A DNA stretch of 64,000 nt from Petrolisthes cinctipes (taxonomy: Eukaryota; Arthropoda; Malacostraca; Decapoda; Porcellanidae), in contig JAWQEG010001349.1 of assembly GCA_033782935.1 (NCBI GenBank), forward strand, positions 374,501 to 438,500, read 5' to 3'. The notes beneath the pieces were generated by a model, which did not search any database, had not been told where the DNA came from, and saw nothing but the letters and a program-made list of their open reading frames with translations. Positions 1 through 13,200 of this stretch are shown in pieces; positions within the stretch are counted from its first letter, which is position 1, and every line of letters begins with the position of its first letter. Position numbers and translations under genes: made by a program.

Positions 1-98
1 TGATACACTAACGACAATGAACTATATGTGGAGGTATACATAGTACATGATGATAGCCAACTCTTATATCTTTCCACTCATCAATGTATATCATGTAG

Positions 99-880
99 TG
101 CCCGGTTCACATTAGCCCGTATGTATGGATCCGACATCCATCAATGACGTAACGAACTATACGGAGGTAGGGCTACAGAGGAGATAATAAGCTCCGTCCC
201 GCGCTACGGAGCCGTTTGTTTGGACAGTATCATATATCCAAGGATACTCGCCCACTATGCTAATAAAGAGTTTCGTCCTGGTCGGGAGACGACATTCTGG
301 AAATAAGAGGCAAAAGTTAAGTGAAGAATGGTTACTAGAAAAAAATATATTTTTCTTATGTAGTATGGCATAATATACATATCTGTTAGTTATTCACGAC
401 ATACATGTACTTTGGCATAAAACGTATTATCATACCTGATAACTATAGTTGGTGTTGATATAGCAGGGGAATGGTGTAATGCACTGTCTGCTTCAATTCT
501 CACATTGTTTTGTTTACAATTGGGCCGATGCTGTGGTACCGTGCTTTCAATACCCATGAACAATATTTTTATTCTCACATAAATTGACGTGCGTTTAACA
601 AATACAAGTTAATAATTATAATATTTGAATAAATCTACACCTTTATTTGTGCACAAATACTTCAATTTCATATTTTCATGATATGATAAAAAGTCAACAA
701 CATTATACACGGACAACACCGCCGCCGTGCTTCCGTAAAAGATGACTTGAGTTCATCTTTGCTGGATCCGTTCCATTCAACGACGGCTGTCTTGCCCGGG
801 ATGGTAGAAGGCCCCGGTTCACATATACACGTCATTGATGGATGTCGGATCCGTACACATGGGCTAATGTGAACCGGGCA
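99..880. mobile_element. Non-autonomous DNA element with ~50-bp terminal inverted repeats
   Basis: The two ends are inverted copies starting TGCCCGGTTCACATTAGCCC; the match runs for about 50 bases (99-150 against 829-880) with few differences. The right arm also contains an internal, shorter inverted copy of the same motif (from about 810). No transposase-like reading frame lies between. No convincing target-site duplication is visible, so the superfamily is unassigned. The right 210 bases recur at 44.1-44.34 kb, which supports a dispersed family. Confidence 0.55.
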
Positions 881-1043
881 TTACTCATGAAATTATACGG
901 CTACTTAAACTGCATTTTGATATACGGTAATACCGGACATTATTTTTTTTTTACTTTTCTCTCCTTACAATAAATCCATCCCTGTATAAATAGTGGTATG
1001 TGATAGCCAACTCTCGTAGGAGTTTGCGCTCGTAATTGTGGAT

Positions 1044-1385
1044 TCGTGAATATATTATATTTTGCCAAAATAAGGTAATAATGGCTACATCAGTGTAAAC
1101 CATTTAATATAGTTATATAACCAATATGTATGAGTTAATTACGTGGTGTAAAATATCAAAACAATTTGATTCATCTGGAATCAGTTACTGGTAGACCTAA
1201 CCAAACAATAATGTCAGCCGAAGGAGGTTAGGTCTATATTGGTAGTGACTGATTCCCAATGGAATCACATTGTTTACTCATATGTATAGGTTACAAAATT
1301 ATATCAAATCGTACATACTGCATGATGCAACCATTATTACTTTATTATGACTATACACAATATATTTAACAAAACACATTCACGA
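1044..1385. repeat. Diverged palindromic (fold-back) repeat
   Basis: The left half (from TCGTGAATAT) and right half (ending ATTCACGA) are imperfect reverse complements meeting near 1215, where a stronger stem lies (TAGACCTAACC against GGTTAGGTCTA). Shared landmarks include GGTAATAATGG, CAATATGTAT and GGAATCAGT. No coding potential. It looks like an old hairpin MITE, but no superfamily can be assigned. Confidence 0.5.
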
Positions 1386-2152
1386 TCGGAACCTTTCTGC
1401 CATCCCCGTGTACCCAAACAGTTTTGTGTGTTTGTGGACATACCTTGCAACCCAATAACTACTTTATTTTATATGCAAACCTTTGATGCTTAATTAATAT
1501 TGTAACTATAATCAATGTTAATCATTTAAGTTATTAATATGCTGAAGCCATTGTTCATTTTTCGAGTCAATTATATATGACACACACACACAAATATAAA
1601 TATATTTCTATATACAATACACACACAGAATATAACATATCAGGTAATACTCTCTGCACACTAACTAACGGCGAAAATACACACAAGAAACACAAATTAC
1701 AACTAATAATAGATAAATGCATCCATAAAATGTATCTGTAAAATAAGTCAGTTTAGTAACTAAATATGCTCAAAGGCTAATAAAATAACTAATGTACTCA
1801 ACAACTCTATTTAACTGATGGGCTCTGCCCGTATTAGCTTCGCTGATCTGACTGCTAAACTCTGGAGACACTGGCAACACGACCTGACAGTTTGACCATG
1901 ACTTTTCCTTTGGGTTTGGGTAATGTGCATCATTTATATATTGACTGTGTCTCAGATGCACATTATTAGCTATATTTTCACAGTGGAAAATTTGAAGACA
2001 AAAATGAAAAAAAAAAAAAAAAAAAATTCACTCAACCGGCCCAGATTTAATTCAACTGATTCACTGCATACTCCTTCTCACAAGATCACGTTATTATTTC
2101 TTTTCCCCACATTCAAAATTTTGTATCGATTGAATGTCTCTTGGATGTCACT
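1386..2152. other. AT-rich intergenic stretch downstream of the transporter gene
   Basis: No gene is seen here. The stretch contains short CA runs (1578-1590, 1620-1630) and an A homopolymer (about 2006-2026). Part of it next to 2152 is presumably the 3' UTR of the minus-strand transporter gene. Confidence 0.5.
2046..2051 (-). terminator. Possible poly(A) signal (ATTAAA) of the SLC22 gene
   Basis: On the minus strand ATTAAA occurs about 100 bases after the transporter stop codon, and the common AATAAA form was not noticed between the stop and this point. ATTAAA is the usual second-choice signal. With AT-rich sequence a chance match is quite possible. Confidence 0.25.
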
Positions 2153-5100
2153 TCACACATCACGAGAATAAACACTGTCATTATCGTCCTCTTTTTCATC
2201 AACTCCTTGTGGCATATTTTTGTTTGCTGTTTCTGGAAGGATGAAGACGACAGCAGCGGCCACCAGTGCTCCCACACTGAACACTGCAGATGGCGCCCAG
2301 ACTCTCACCTCACCCTGAAATGGGAGAGTCTAGTCACTAACTATAGTGGAACAGCCACCCATATTTCATCCTCATTGTTGACAAGTGAAAGGGACGTTTG
2401 CCCTCAGACTTCCGACGGTGCTATACATCCATAACTTAAAAAATCATTTTTTTTTCCTTCTTGCATATCCTATATATTGAATAAATAGTTTCATATCTAT
2501 ATAATATACTTTGTTTACAGACAGACACTGACACAGACACTTTTTTCACATCTTTTACATGCACCACACACATCTGGTACATTCCCTCCCAAAATGTTGG
2601 GTATGAGTATTTAAGCATAATTTAAATCATAAAAATAAATTCACCAAAATATCGTTGATGTAAGGTGAGGTGGCACTCCCAATCCTGCACCACATACTGG
2701 CCTCTCCTGTAGCTCTGGATCTATACTTGGTGGAGAAGAGTTCAGGCGTGTAGTACCAAATTAATGAAAAGGCTGCAGTGATGGCCATTTTGCTAGTCAA
2801 AGACAGGATTAACCTGACCACAACATGGACTGCAAAAAAAAATGTGAACGTTTTTAAATGCAGAAAAATATATGCATCTCTAAGAACCAAAATAATAAAT
2901 GGTGGGTTTATCAAACTCACGCAAAAATGATGTAAAAATTACTAACCACAATAACAGGTAACAAAGGAATATGTAATGGAAATTTGCCATCATTGATTAT
3001 TGAATAACTTACATGGGTTTTAAGCAAAGTACACTCAGTAAAAAAAGTTTTGGAACCACCCTTACATTAATTTAATACTTTTTATTACGGTAGGGTTGGT
3101 ACACCTGCCGAGTCAGCCCGAGTATTAGTTGAGCCAGTCAAAGACTCAAAGTGCCTCACTCAGTGCTTCCATTTTAGGGTAAAATACCCTAAACTAGGGT
3201 AATTGGACTCTTCCTAGGGTAGTGTTTAGGGTAATGCATAAACTAGGGTAACTCTAGGGTAATCTGCCGTCCTAGGACCTATGGATAGGTGTGCCTGGGA
3301 TGGTGCCAATATGGTGCCAGGCGGGTTCTCATTCAACCGTGTCCAATTAATGTACTGTACATATCATCCCCGTGACTTGAATGAGCATACCCGGGTGTCA
3401 GGGATAGGGAGGTGGGTACCAACCTACTGGAACTCATGTGACTTTGATCCTTACGTAAATAGTTTGTAAGGATGAATATTGCGTATAATCATGGGGATTT
3501 TTCCGCCTTTTCTTCTTCTGAACTATTCCCGTTCGGTATTGAGGGTGCAATCAGGAGTCATCCATAAGTAAATATGTCGTACGTACTAATATTCTAAGCA
3601 TAACCATGAGTGCTTTTACGCCTTTTATATTATTGCATCTTTCAAACAAGTGCTATGTGAATGTAAAACTGTATGAGGTAAACATTTTTGCTAGCTGTCT
3701 ATATCTACATTATATTTTGTGTGTTTTTTTATAAGAAAAACAACCCTTTATTCTTTAGTTCATGCAAAGTAATTGTTTTTACATTTTACTTGTCTTGTTT
3801 ATAGGACTTCATTTCATATTACAGTAGGCATATGAAATAGAAAAGCATAGGAAGTATAATTTTTTAGAGTATATGTTGCTACAACTGCATATTTCTGAAT
3901 AATCATTATTCCCCTCCTACTTTTCGCTGTTCTATTAATTCCACTCCTATTCTTTGCCAGACCAAATATCAGATCTGTAAAACACTGATTGTTAGGGAGC
4001 AAGCTATAAAATGCATTATGGTGTAATGTTCAATGTAGCCTATGCTTCGATAAGTCCATGATTGACTGAATGAGTTTCCGACTGATGCAAATTATGACCT
4101 TCGAGGCTCACGTCAGATGAAATACAGTATGTCATGAATGGAATGATCTAACATTTGGAAATGGTCATGAATCAACACAAATAAGTTCATTATCTTTATA
4201 ACAGTAATTCATAATATGGATGTTGAGATCATCTTTACACTTGTATCCTATCAGTAGTAGGAAAAGTCTTGTTGTGCTTGACAATAACAGGTTAATAATT
4301 AACTCTAGAATATTTAAAACATGATATAACTTGATTAGTTAACTTACTACATAACATTTAAATGTATCGAGTGTATAAAATAACAGCATAGAAAAGTAAG
4401 TTATAATTAGGTTCGTAACACTGTAAAATATATAAAATACTCACAAACACTATAATATGATATAAGCTGGGGCATAGAATATTTTTAAAGCCAATCAAAA
4501 GTATATCATGGGCTTTATTTTTCGGCATATATCCTTCCCTACCCACTGCTGGAGCCACACTAAGTCTGAGTCGTGACTCGTGAGTGTCACTGTGACACTG
4601 TAGTCACTATAGTCAGTGAGGGTGGTGTGAGGAACTCCGTGAGAACACAGACGTTGCCAACGCAGAGGCAATTTTAATAGCACAAATAATGTTTTTGGCA
4701 TTCACACGTTACTTTCTGTCATTTTCAATTTTTCATTATAAGAAAATTGGACTAAAAAACTACAATAATTATGGCAAATTGCACAAATTGTTGAATACTT
4801 CCTGGCAAGAAATACCAAATATATCGGTATGTGGCAACTTTCCTCCGCTCCCCAGTGGAAATGTGGGCTTACCACCCTACGTAGCACTTATAATAGGGGT
4901 GGTTCCAAAACTTTTTTGCAGACTGTACATGATATAAGCCATATATAATAACAGTTTTCACGGGTAGGAGAGTGCGGTAATTTTGCTAGGATGACCCTAA
5001 TATGTCAGATCAGAGTAGATCATGGATATGAGTGCAGCATCCCAGAGGCCAATATGACCCTACTACCCACAAACAGTATTTCACTCTTAGGATCTGAATC

Positions 5101-7187
5101 ACAAACCTTTCTGAAGCAGCAGCATCAACATAGTCAGGAGAGAGATGGAGATGCCACAGATGAGAAAAAGTATGGCAAATGTCTTCTTCCTTCCCAAGGT
5201 GGCGTTGGCCAACCAGAGTAGAAGGTAGGCTGGAATCTCCAGTAGGCCGCCCAGGAAAGTGTACAGGTAGATGTTGGTACTGACAACAACACAACATGTG
5301 TTAATGTTAATCTCAGTTACCGAGTTTAGCTTGACATGCTCGATACATCATATGCACTCCATCTCACCATGAACAGTATGTTGTGCTTAACTCTTACTGG
5401 AAATGTTCTAGTGGGGCTCCATCACTAAGGTAATATTGAGGGAAGGAACCAGAGGGTATAATATTGAGAAAATTTTGGCAGGGAGTAATACAGAGGGATT
5501 ATACATCGCACCTGAGGTTGTAGGAGTTGAGACTGACACCAAAGTAGATAGCAGAGATGGTTATCCAGAGATAGAAAATTATGAAAGCTTTCAGTCGCAA
5601 CCCGGGTGTCAACATCAACACAAAGGTTTCTCGTAACACTTGTTCCAGCCTGGTTCTAACGCTGACACCAACGGGCTCCCTCCTCTCACATTTTTTCGAT
5701 TTTTCCTGTTGTTGATAGAAATGTGGTTATCATCATCACTGTTATTATTTTTCGTCAGTTACACACATTTCTGAGTTATTGAGGATCACTTATTGAGTAT
5801 ATCATTCTCCTTTACCAGCATTATCACTTTCTTTATTACAATTAGTCATATCCATTAGAACTACTGGTGTATCACTGCATTACAGTCGCAAAAACAACTT
5901 AAACGTTCATTAACATTGAGGTCAAAGGAACATCTGGCAATTATTATATGCATGAGAGGAAGTGCAATAAGTATAACACACAACATATCATGAATGGTAT
6001 GCACTGCAGACAAAAGTTGGTAAAGACTCCTGTAGTCTAGGAACCCGTGGAGAAGGTATGGAGAGGGCTTGGTTCAACAAGGAGCTCTAAATAGATATTG
6101 CTGCTGATGATGGTGATGATAATGATGCATTGCATCACAGTCGCTAGCTGCTAGTCTAAATCTGCATTGGCCTCCTGTTCTGTTTAGTTTGAAAAATATT
6201 AAATTCTCTAACTCTATGGTACTACCATACAAAAAAATAATTCAAAATGTACAACTTTAATTATTACTTCCTAGAGTACTCATCGTGGAGGATGGAGAGA
6301 CTTTTGCACACTTACTGAATATCTTTGTACCACCTCAACAGTATGTGTGTTGGTATTGGTTTTGGGGGGTTCTGAACAGTAAATTGTCATCCAGGAAGGT
6401 GTACACCAGTCTTTTCCTCCTCCATTAAATATGTTCCCGGACAATGTGATGGTCGTTGTACCTTGCTTCTGATGCGTTTCATTGTGGCAAGGAGGACGTG
6501 GTCTGGTGGTAAGGTCCTGTGATTTACTGAAGCGGCCTTCTTGAGCAGTTTGAGGGTGTCTTGGTAGCGACCGTGAAGGATCAGCCAACGAGGTGATTCT
6601 GGAAGCACCCTGACCACAGATGCATGAATGTTATTGCAACCCACCTGATTATTTAAATACCATGAATAAAGAACGTTGACAATTGGAGTTTCGGAATTCC
6701 CAGATCACATATTAAATATACTTAGTTAACAATTGTAAAGTATATATGGACAAGTGCATCATTCTGTTTGGAAGTATTTTAGCCTAAATGTATAAACAAA
6801 AACACTTCAAATATTTGAGTAGTGAAAGATACTTTGATTGCTTCCAACAACTAACCAGAAGTATATAAGAGTATAGAGGATGGGCACAGTGAAAGCAGCC
6901 TGTAACCATCGCCATGGCCGTATATAATAGGCTACAGCAGGCACCATCATGTAGCCCAGTGCCCAGGGAATTTGGTATAAGGAACCAACATAAGTCCGTT
7001 GTGATGGTGAACACAACTCCATACCTGAAACACAGAGTGATCTTTGGTCATTGACTTTCTCCATGAGTGTCGCATTATTGGCCCACGGTTTGCAGTTATT
7101 TTCTATATTATATAAGGCACAACTTTTTGCAGGCAACTTTCCTACTAGAATAATACTTCAGTAATACTTGTAGAGAAGTGTTCAGGA

Positions 7188-7237
<50 letters not shown>

Positions 7238-10200
7238 ACGACCAACGTACTTGTTATCCCAATCTCTATTGGCCATGCCCGGAGATTGGGCCCAACACTA
7301 GATTTAAGATTGAAGAGTGAACGCTTTATAGTTCTGACTGCAACATCAGTATAACTTAAGGGCATGGAGAAAGATAAAGTAATTTTAACAGTATAATTAT
7401 ATTATTAACAACACATAAATTCATATAAACAAGGGAAAACATACATTGCAAAATATTAAATACCAAGAATACAAGTAACACCACCTATAGAATTCACAGA
7501 CCTAAACTGATGTCCTATTTGTCTAGGCTACACTTATACACAAGGAGAGGGCAGAGGTAAAAGTAATATATATGTATACTCAACACAATGAAGTAATAGG
7601 TGGGCAGAGCTAAGACATACCCTGATAAGATCCTGGTGGAAGACTGATGCACAACACAAGATATGTACACAATATGAAAGCTCTCTGTGGAGTCCTACCT
7701 TAAACCACCTGCCCTCGCTATTTATACAGTTCTAGTTCCCGCCAAAACGTGACGTTAACTAAATCCTCCTCTCCCATTGGCAGAGGGGTAAAGATCTGCC
7801 TGACCATCTTGATTCCTGGCTGGGTAGTTCGCTGCAAATGACCCAACGGGTCTAGTATTGAGGGGTCGTAACATACCCCCTTCACCAAAACCTCTGTAGG
7901 GGTTCCGGAAGAGGTAGATTATAGGTGACCCCACACAAGTAGAAGCGTTGAGTTGTTGCAGGGAGCAACAGTTATACTGGAAACGCTCTGGACAGTGTGT
8001 CTGCGATGAGGTTGTCAGTCCCTTTGATGTGCGTTACCAGAAGATTATATGGTTGTAATTGCAGAGCCCATCGAGGGATACGTTGATTTGCAGAATTCAT
8101 CGAGTTAATAAAGGTTAAGGGATTGTGGTCGCTGAATACTTTCAGTACGTGGGGACTGGTTTGCAGATAACATTCGAACTTCTTTACTGCTAGGACCAAG
8201 GCTAACTCTTCTTTTTCAATGGTACTGTAATTACGCTGGTAGGGTTTCAACTTGGTTGAGAAGTAGGCTATGGGGTGGAGGATTTCACTAGACTCTTGTA
8301 GTAGGACCCCACATACTCCAACTCCACTTGCGTCGATTTGTAGATGGAAGGGTTTTGTGTAGTTTGGAGTATGCAAGACGGGTTGTGAGGAGAGGAATAG
8401 TTTTAGGTTCTGGAAGGCGGCATCACAGTTGTCTGTCCAGCAGAAAGGCACCTTCTTGCTCACAAGACTAGTCAAAGGTGCTGCGACGTCTGCAAAATTG
8501 CTACAAAACCTCCTGTAGTACCCAGACATCCCCAGGAACCTCATGACTTCCTTTCTTGTTGTAGGTGTAGGGAAGGACAGAACAGCTGCAACATTCGCAT
8601 TTTTGGGTCGTACTCGTCCTTCTCCGACTGTGTGTCCCAAGTACTCAACAGTTCCTTTTCCAAAGACACACTTGCGAAGGTTGACTGTAAGTCCTGCTGT
8701 CTGAAGTCGACCCATGAGGAGGTGTAGGCGAGCCAGATGTTCATCCCACGTGGGTATCTCCTGTCACAACCACGTCATCCAAATAGGCTCCAATTCCATC
8801 AAGACCTGATATCACCCAGTCCATCACTCTTTGAAAGGAAACAGGAGCATTACACATACCGAATGGTAAAACTTTGTACTGAAAGAGCCCTGAAGGGGTG
8901 ATAAAAGCAGAAATCTCTTTGGCTTTGTCAGACAGGGGAATTTGATAATACCCTTTCATAAGATCAATAGTCGTGATATATTTTGAGACTCCTATGCGTT
9001 CAATGAGATCATCTATTAATGGTAACGGGTAGGAATCCCGGATGGTAACCTGATTAACCTTACGATAATCTGTACAAAGCCTGTGTGACCCATCTGGCTT
9101 TGGTACCAACAGGCAAGGGGAAGCCCAAGGAGACATATGGGTTCCGCCAGGTTGTTACTTAGCAAATAATCAACTTCCTGGTCCATGATTGTCCTCTTAG
9201 ATGGATTTAGTCTATATGGGGCTTGACGGATAGGAGATTGAGTAGCAGAAACTAACTTCACCTCATGAAACAGATAAGTGCAAAAACCAGGGGAATCAGA
9301 GGTCACTGAGGGATATTGGTTAAATAAGCAAACTAAATCTGACTGATGTTGGTTAGACAAATTATCGTAATGTTGTGATAAGTTCTTAAGAAGGGCACTG
9401 TTGGAGAGAGGTTCCTGAAATGAAGGCCAACTGGCCATTTCTCCATCATCTACTCCATAAGTGTCCCCCTCAGTAGTCACCACAGGATTCGTCTCCGCTA
9501 CACACAGGGTAACTGCACCACAATGGTCATCTGTTGTGTTACCCAACTCCTTAACTTTAACAATATCTCCATAAGCCTCCTCTGGTTGTCTGGAATGATA
9601 GGGTTTGATTAGATTAACATGAACAATTAGGCTTTTCTTACGCCTGTCAGGAGTAGCTATTATGTAATTTACTGGATTGAGCCGCTTTTGTACAGTATAC
9701 GGTCCGGAATATTTCCTTGACAAGGGGTTACCAGGAATTGGAAGTAAAAGCAACACCTTTTGACCAAGGCAAAAATTGCCTAGGTTTGGCTTTCATATCA
9801 TAGTGGTTCTTTGACGTATCCTGACTCCCTTGCAAATTAAGTTGTGCAAACTTCCTGACCTTGTCAAGTTTCTCCATAAGGTTTGATATATACTCCTGGA
9901 CCGTGACTGGAGTGGAGTGGGACAAAACCCAATTGTCTTTCAAGACTCTTAAGGGACCTCTGATGTTACGCCCATATAACAATTCAAAGGGAGAGAATCC
10001 CATGGATTCCTGTATTGATTATCTATAAGCAAACAAAAGCCAATCCAAGGAATCATCCCACGCAGCTCCATTCTCAATACAGTACTTCTTTAGCATTTGT
10101 TTCAGTGTTTGGTGAAAGCGTTCCAGACAGCCTTGTGACTGGGGATGATAAGCCGAAGAGACAATGTGTTCGACTCCCAGAGTAGCTAAAACATTTTTAA

Positions 10201-13200
10201 AAACTTTGCTGGTGAAATTAGAACCCTGATCCGTCTGTATTTTTGGGGGTATACCTTTGGATGTAAACATATGCAGGAGGGGTTTCAGTATGGACTTGAC
10301 CGTGATATTTCTTAGAGGGTATGCCTCCGGATATCTGGTTGTGGTATCCATCACTGTTAACATATACTGGTGCCCCTTTTTGGTCTTGGGAAGAGGTCCC
10401 ACACAGTCTATGATTATTCGTTCAAAGGGTTCATCCACTACCGGAATGGAATATGAAGGAGCAGGAGGAATGGGTTTGTTAACTTTACCAGCAAGTTGGC
10501 ACACGTGACAGGTTTTTACGAAACTTTTGACATTCTCCCTAATACCAGGCCAGAAGAAATGGTTTAATAACCTATGATATGTTTTACGAAATCCCAGATG
10601 TCCATCACCAGAACTATCATGAGCCAGTTTCAACACCTCAGATCGAACTGACGAGGGTAACTCTATTTGGTGTGTTTCAGACCAAGAATCGGCGGAGGAC
10701 AAATGGGGTTTGTCATGATAAAAGGCAGGTAAAGTGTCTAACTCTGAACAGGCTCCTGGGCCTTTATCAGCTCTTCTCTAGAGAGCAAGTCAGGGATTAG
10801 GGGACTGGAAGGCAACGGTGACTGAATCGGGACCGGAGGAGCTTGATGAGCCTGTGAACGGGTTACTGCACAGAAGGGAAACAGGTCTGAAGGGTCAGGA
10901 TGCCATACAGTTTGTGGCTGTTCAGGAATTAGGACATTAGGCACTACTAGTTTTCCCGCTATATCATTACCAAGTAGTAACTGAATTCCTTTTACTGGCA
11001 TGGGTTCATCTCTGACAGCCACCTGGACACAAGAGCTGACAAGAGGGGAATTTAGATAAACTTGGGCCAAAGGATACTGGGTGTTGGAAGCAAGATCCGA
11101 GATTAGCACTTTGTCTCTAGTAAAGTTATTTTCTATTCAAGGAACCGCATTACTCAACAATATGGATTGAGCGGCCCCTGTGTCCCTCAAGATCTTAACT
11201 GGGTATGACTGACCATTCTTTGTAAGAGAGACATGGCCGAGAAAAATGTAATCTTCAAACAATCGTTCTGGTTGAGAACCATTACCATTATTAGTAGCTA
11301 CTATTATTATTATTATTATTATAGAAGCTGTCATAGCCTCCCAACAGGGTGCAGACACATCAATAGATGGATCCACACAAAATACCTGGGGAGTACTGAA
11401 GAGAGACTACAACAACTAAGAAAAAAGGAAAGGGGCTACTGAGTATAGAGAGCCCAAAAGAGAAAACTAGTTGTCAATGAAAGCTTATACAAAAGAAAAG
11501 ATATGATTTTTAAAAAATAGACAAACTACTGTTGCAATAAGACATTAACTTTAGATTTAAAACCAGTAATATCAGTTGACTGTACAACCTCGTTAGGCAG
11601 ATGATTCCATAAGGTAATCATAGAAGGAATAAAACAACGAGAAAATTGAGATGTAGAAGCATTAATTAGAGTCATGGCAAAGTCATTAAGACTCCTTGTA
11701 AACCTTGTTATGCGAGTCGGAATAAAACGTTCAGGTAAAACACTATGCAGGGGATGCCGAGTATTGTTAAAAATTTTGAATACAAGACTAAGGGCACCAA
11801 CCTGACGCCGATGATGGAGATCAAGAGATACAGCAGGTAGAACAAATTTTATAGAAGTAAGAGCTCTGTCAAGCAACTTTAGATGACAGTCAGCAGCAGA
11901 GTTCCAAACAGAAGAGCAATATTCAAAGTGAGGCAAAATAAAAGCATAAAAAGATTTTAAGACTATGGTTTCACACGCAAATTTTTTAAAACACTTGCGG
12001 AGTAAACCAATCTTTTGTGCAATAGTAGAAGATAAGGAACGAATATGCCTTTCAAAGATCAACTTGGGATCAAGAGTCACTCCCAACAAATGCAAACCTG
12101 TCACATCCTCAATTTGTTCACCAGAAATATGCAAACAAGGATGAGGAGGAACCAAAGTGCGTGATCTGCTAATAATCATGGAGTGAGTTTTCTTGGCATT
12201 AAGCTTCATACCCCAAAGTTCACACCAAGAAGTAATCTTAGCCAAGTCCCTGCTTAGGGATGCTGCAACTTCAATTCTACTCCCTGGTGATGGAATGGGT
12301 GAATATAAAGTTGTGTCATCAGCATAAGAAATAAGCTTATTTTCGAGCTCAAAGCCCAAGTCAGCAGTAAAGAGAATAAAAAACAGAGGCCCAAGTACAC
12401 TGCCCTGTGGAACACCCGAAACAACAGGTACAGGGACAGAAGTGCACCCATCAATGACAACACATTGTGACCTGTTCATCAGAAATTCTTTAAAAATTGA
12501 TAAGAGACTACCACCAATACCAATAAGTTGCAGCTTATGTAAAAGTGCTTTATGATTAACCCGATCAAAAGCAGAGCTAAAATCAATAGCCACAACACGA
12601 GATTCATATCCCTTGTCCAACGAAGATTGAAGTGCGTGAGACAAGGTCAAAAGTGCATCGCAGGTACCCAAACCTTTGCGAAAACCAAATTGTGAAATGG
12701 GTATTAAATCATTATTATTACAATAAGAGTTAAGACGCCTCGCTAAAAGCCTCTCAAAGATCTTAGAAAGAATAGGTGTAATGGAAATGGGACGATACTC
12801 GGATGGATTTGATGACGCAGTGGCTCCCTTTGGAATTGGGGTAATTCTGGCTTTACGCCAGCAAAGAGGAAAACTACCAGATTTCAAGAGCAACCTAAAT
12901 ACCACAGCCAATTTAGGTGCTAAAACAACAGCAATCTTCTTAAGGAAGAGAGGGAAAAATCCATCAGGGTCAGTCCCACCATAAGTGTCAAGATCCAATA
13001 GATATTGTTTCAATTCAGCTGATTTAAAAGCCATTGACTTTAGACCAGGACTAGGGTAACATGTTGAAGGTAATTGCAATTCCTGATCACTCTGCTTACC
13101 AATGAATATATTTGAAAGCATATTAGCCTTAATCAATGGGTCAAAAGAAACAGAACCATCAGAATCACGAAGTGGAGGCATGGAGGAATCAATACCAAAT

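Noticed and set aside
3172..3275. Telomere-like TTAGGG sequence
   Set aside because: Units are irregular TAGGGTAA, not a TTAGG or TTAGGG array, and lie inside a transposon-like element in an intron.
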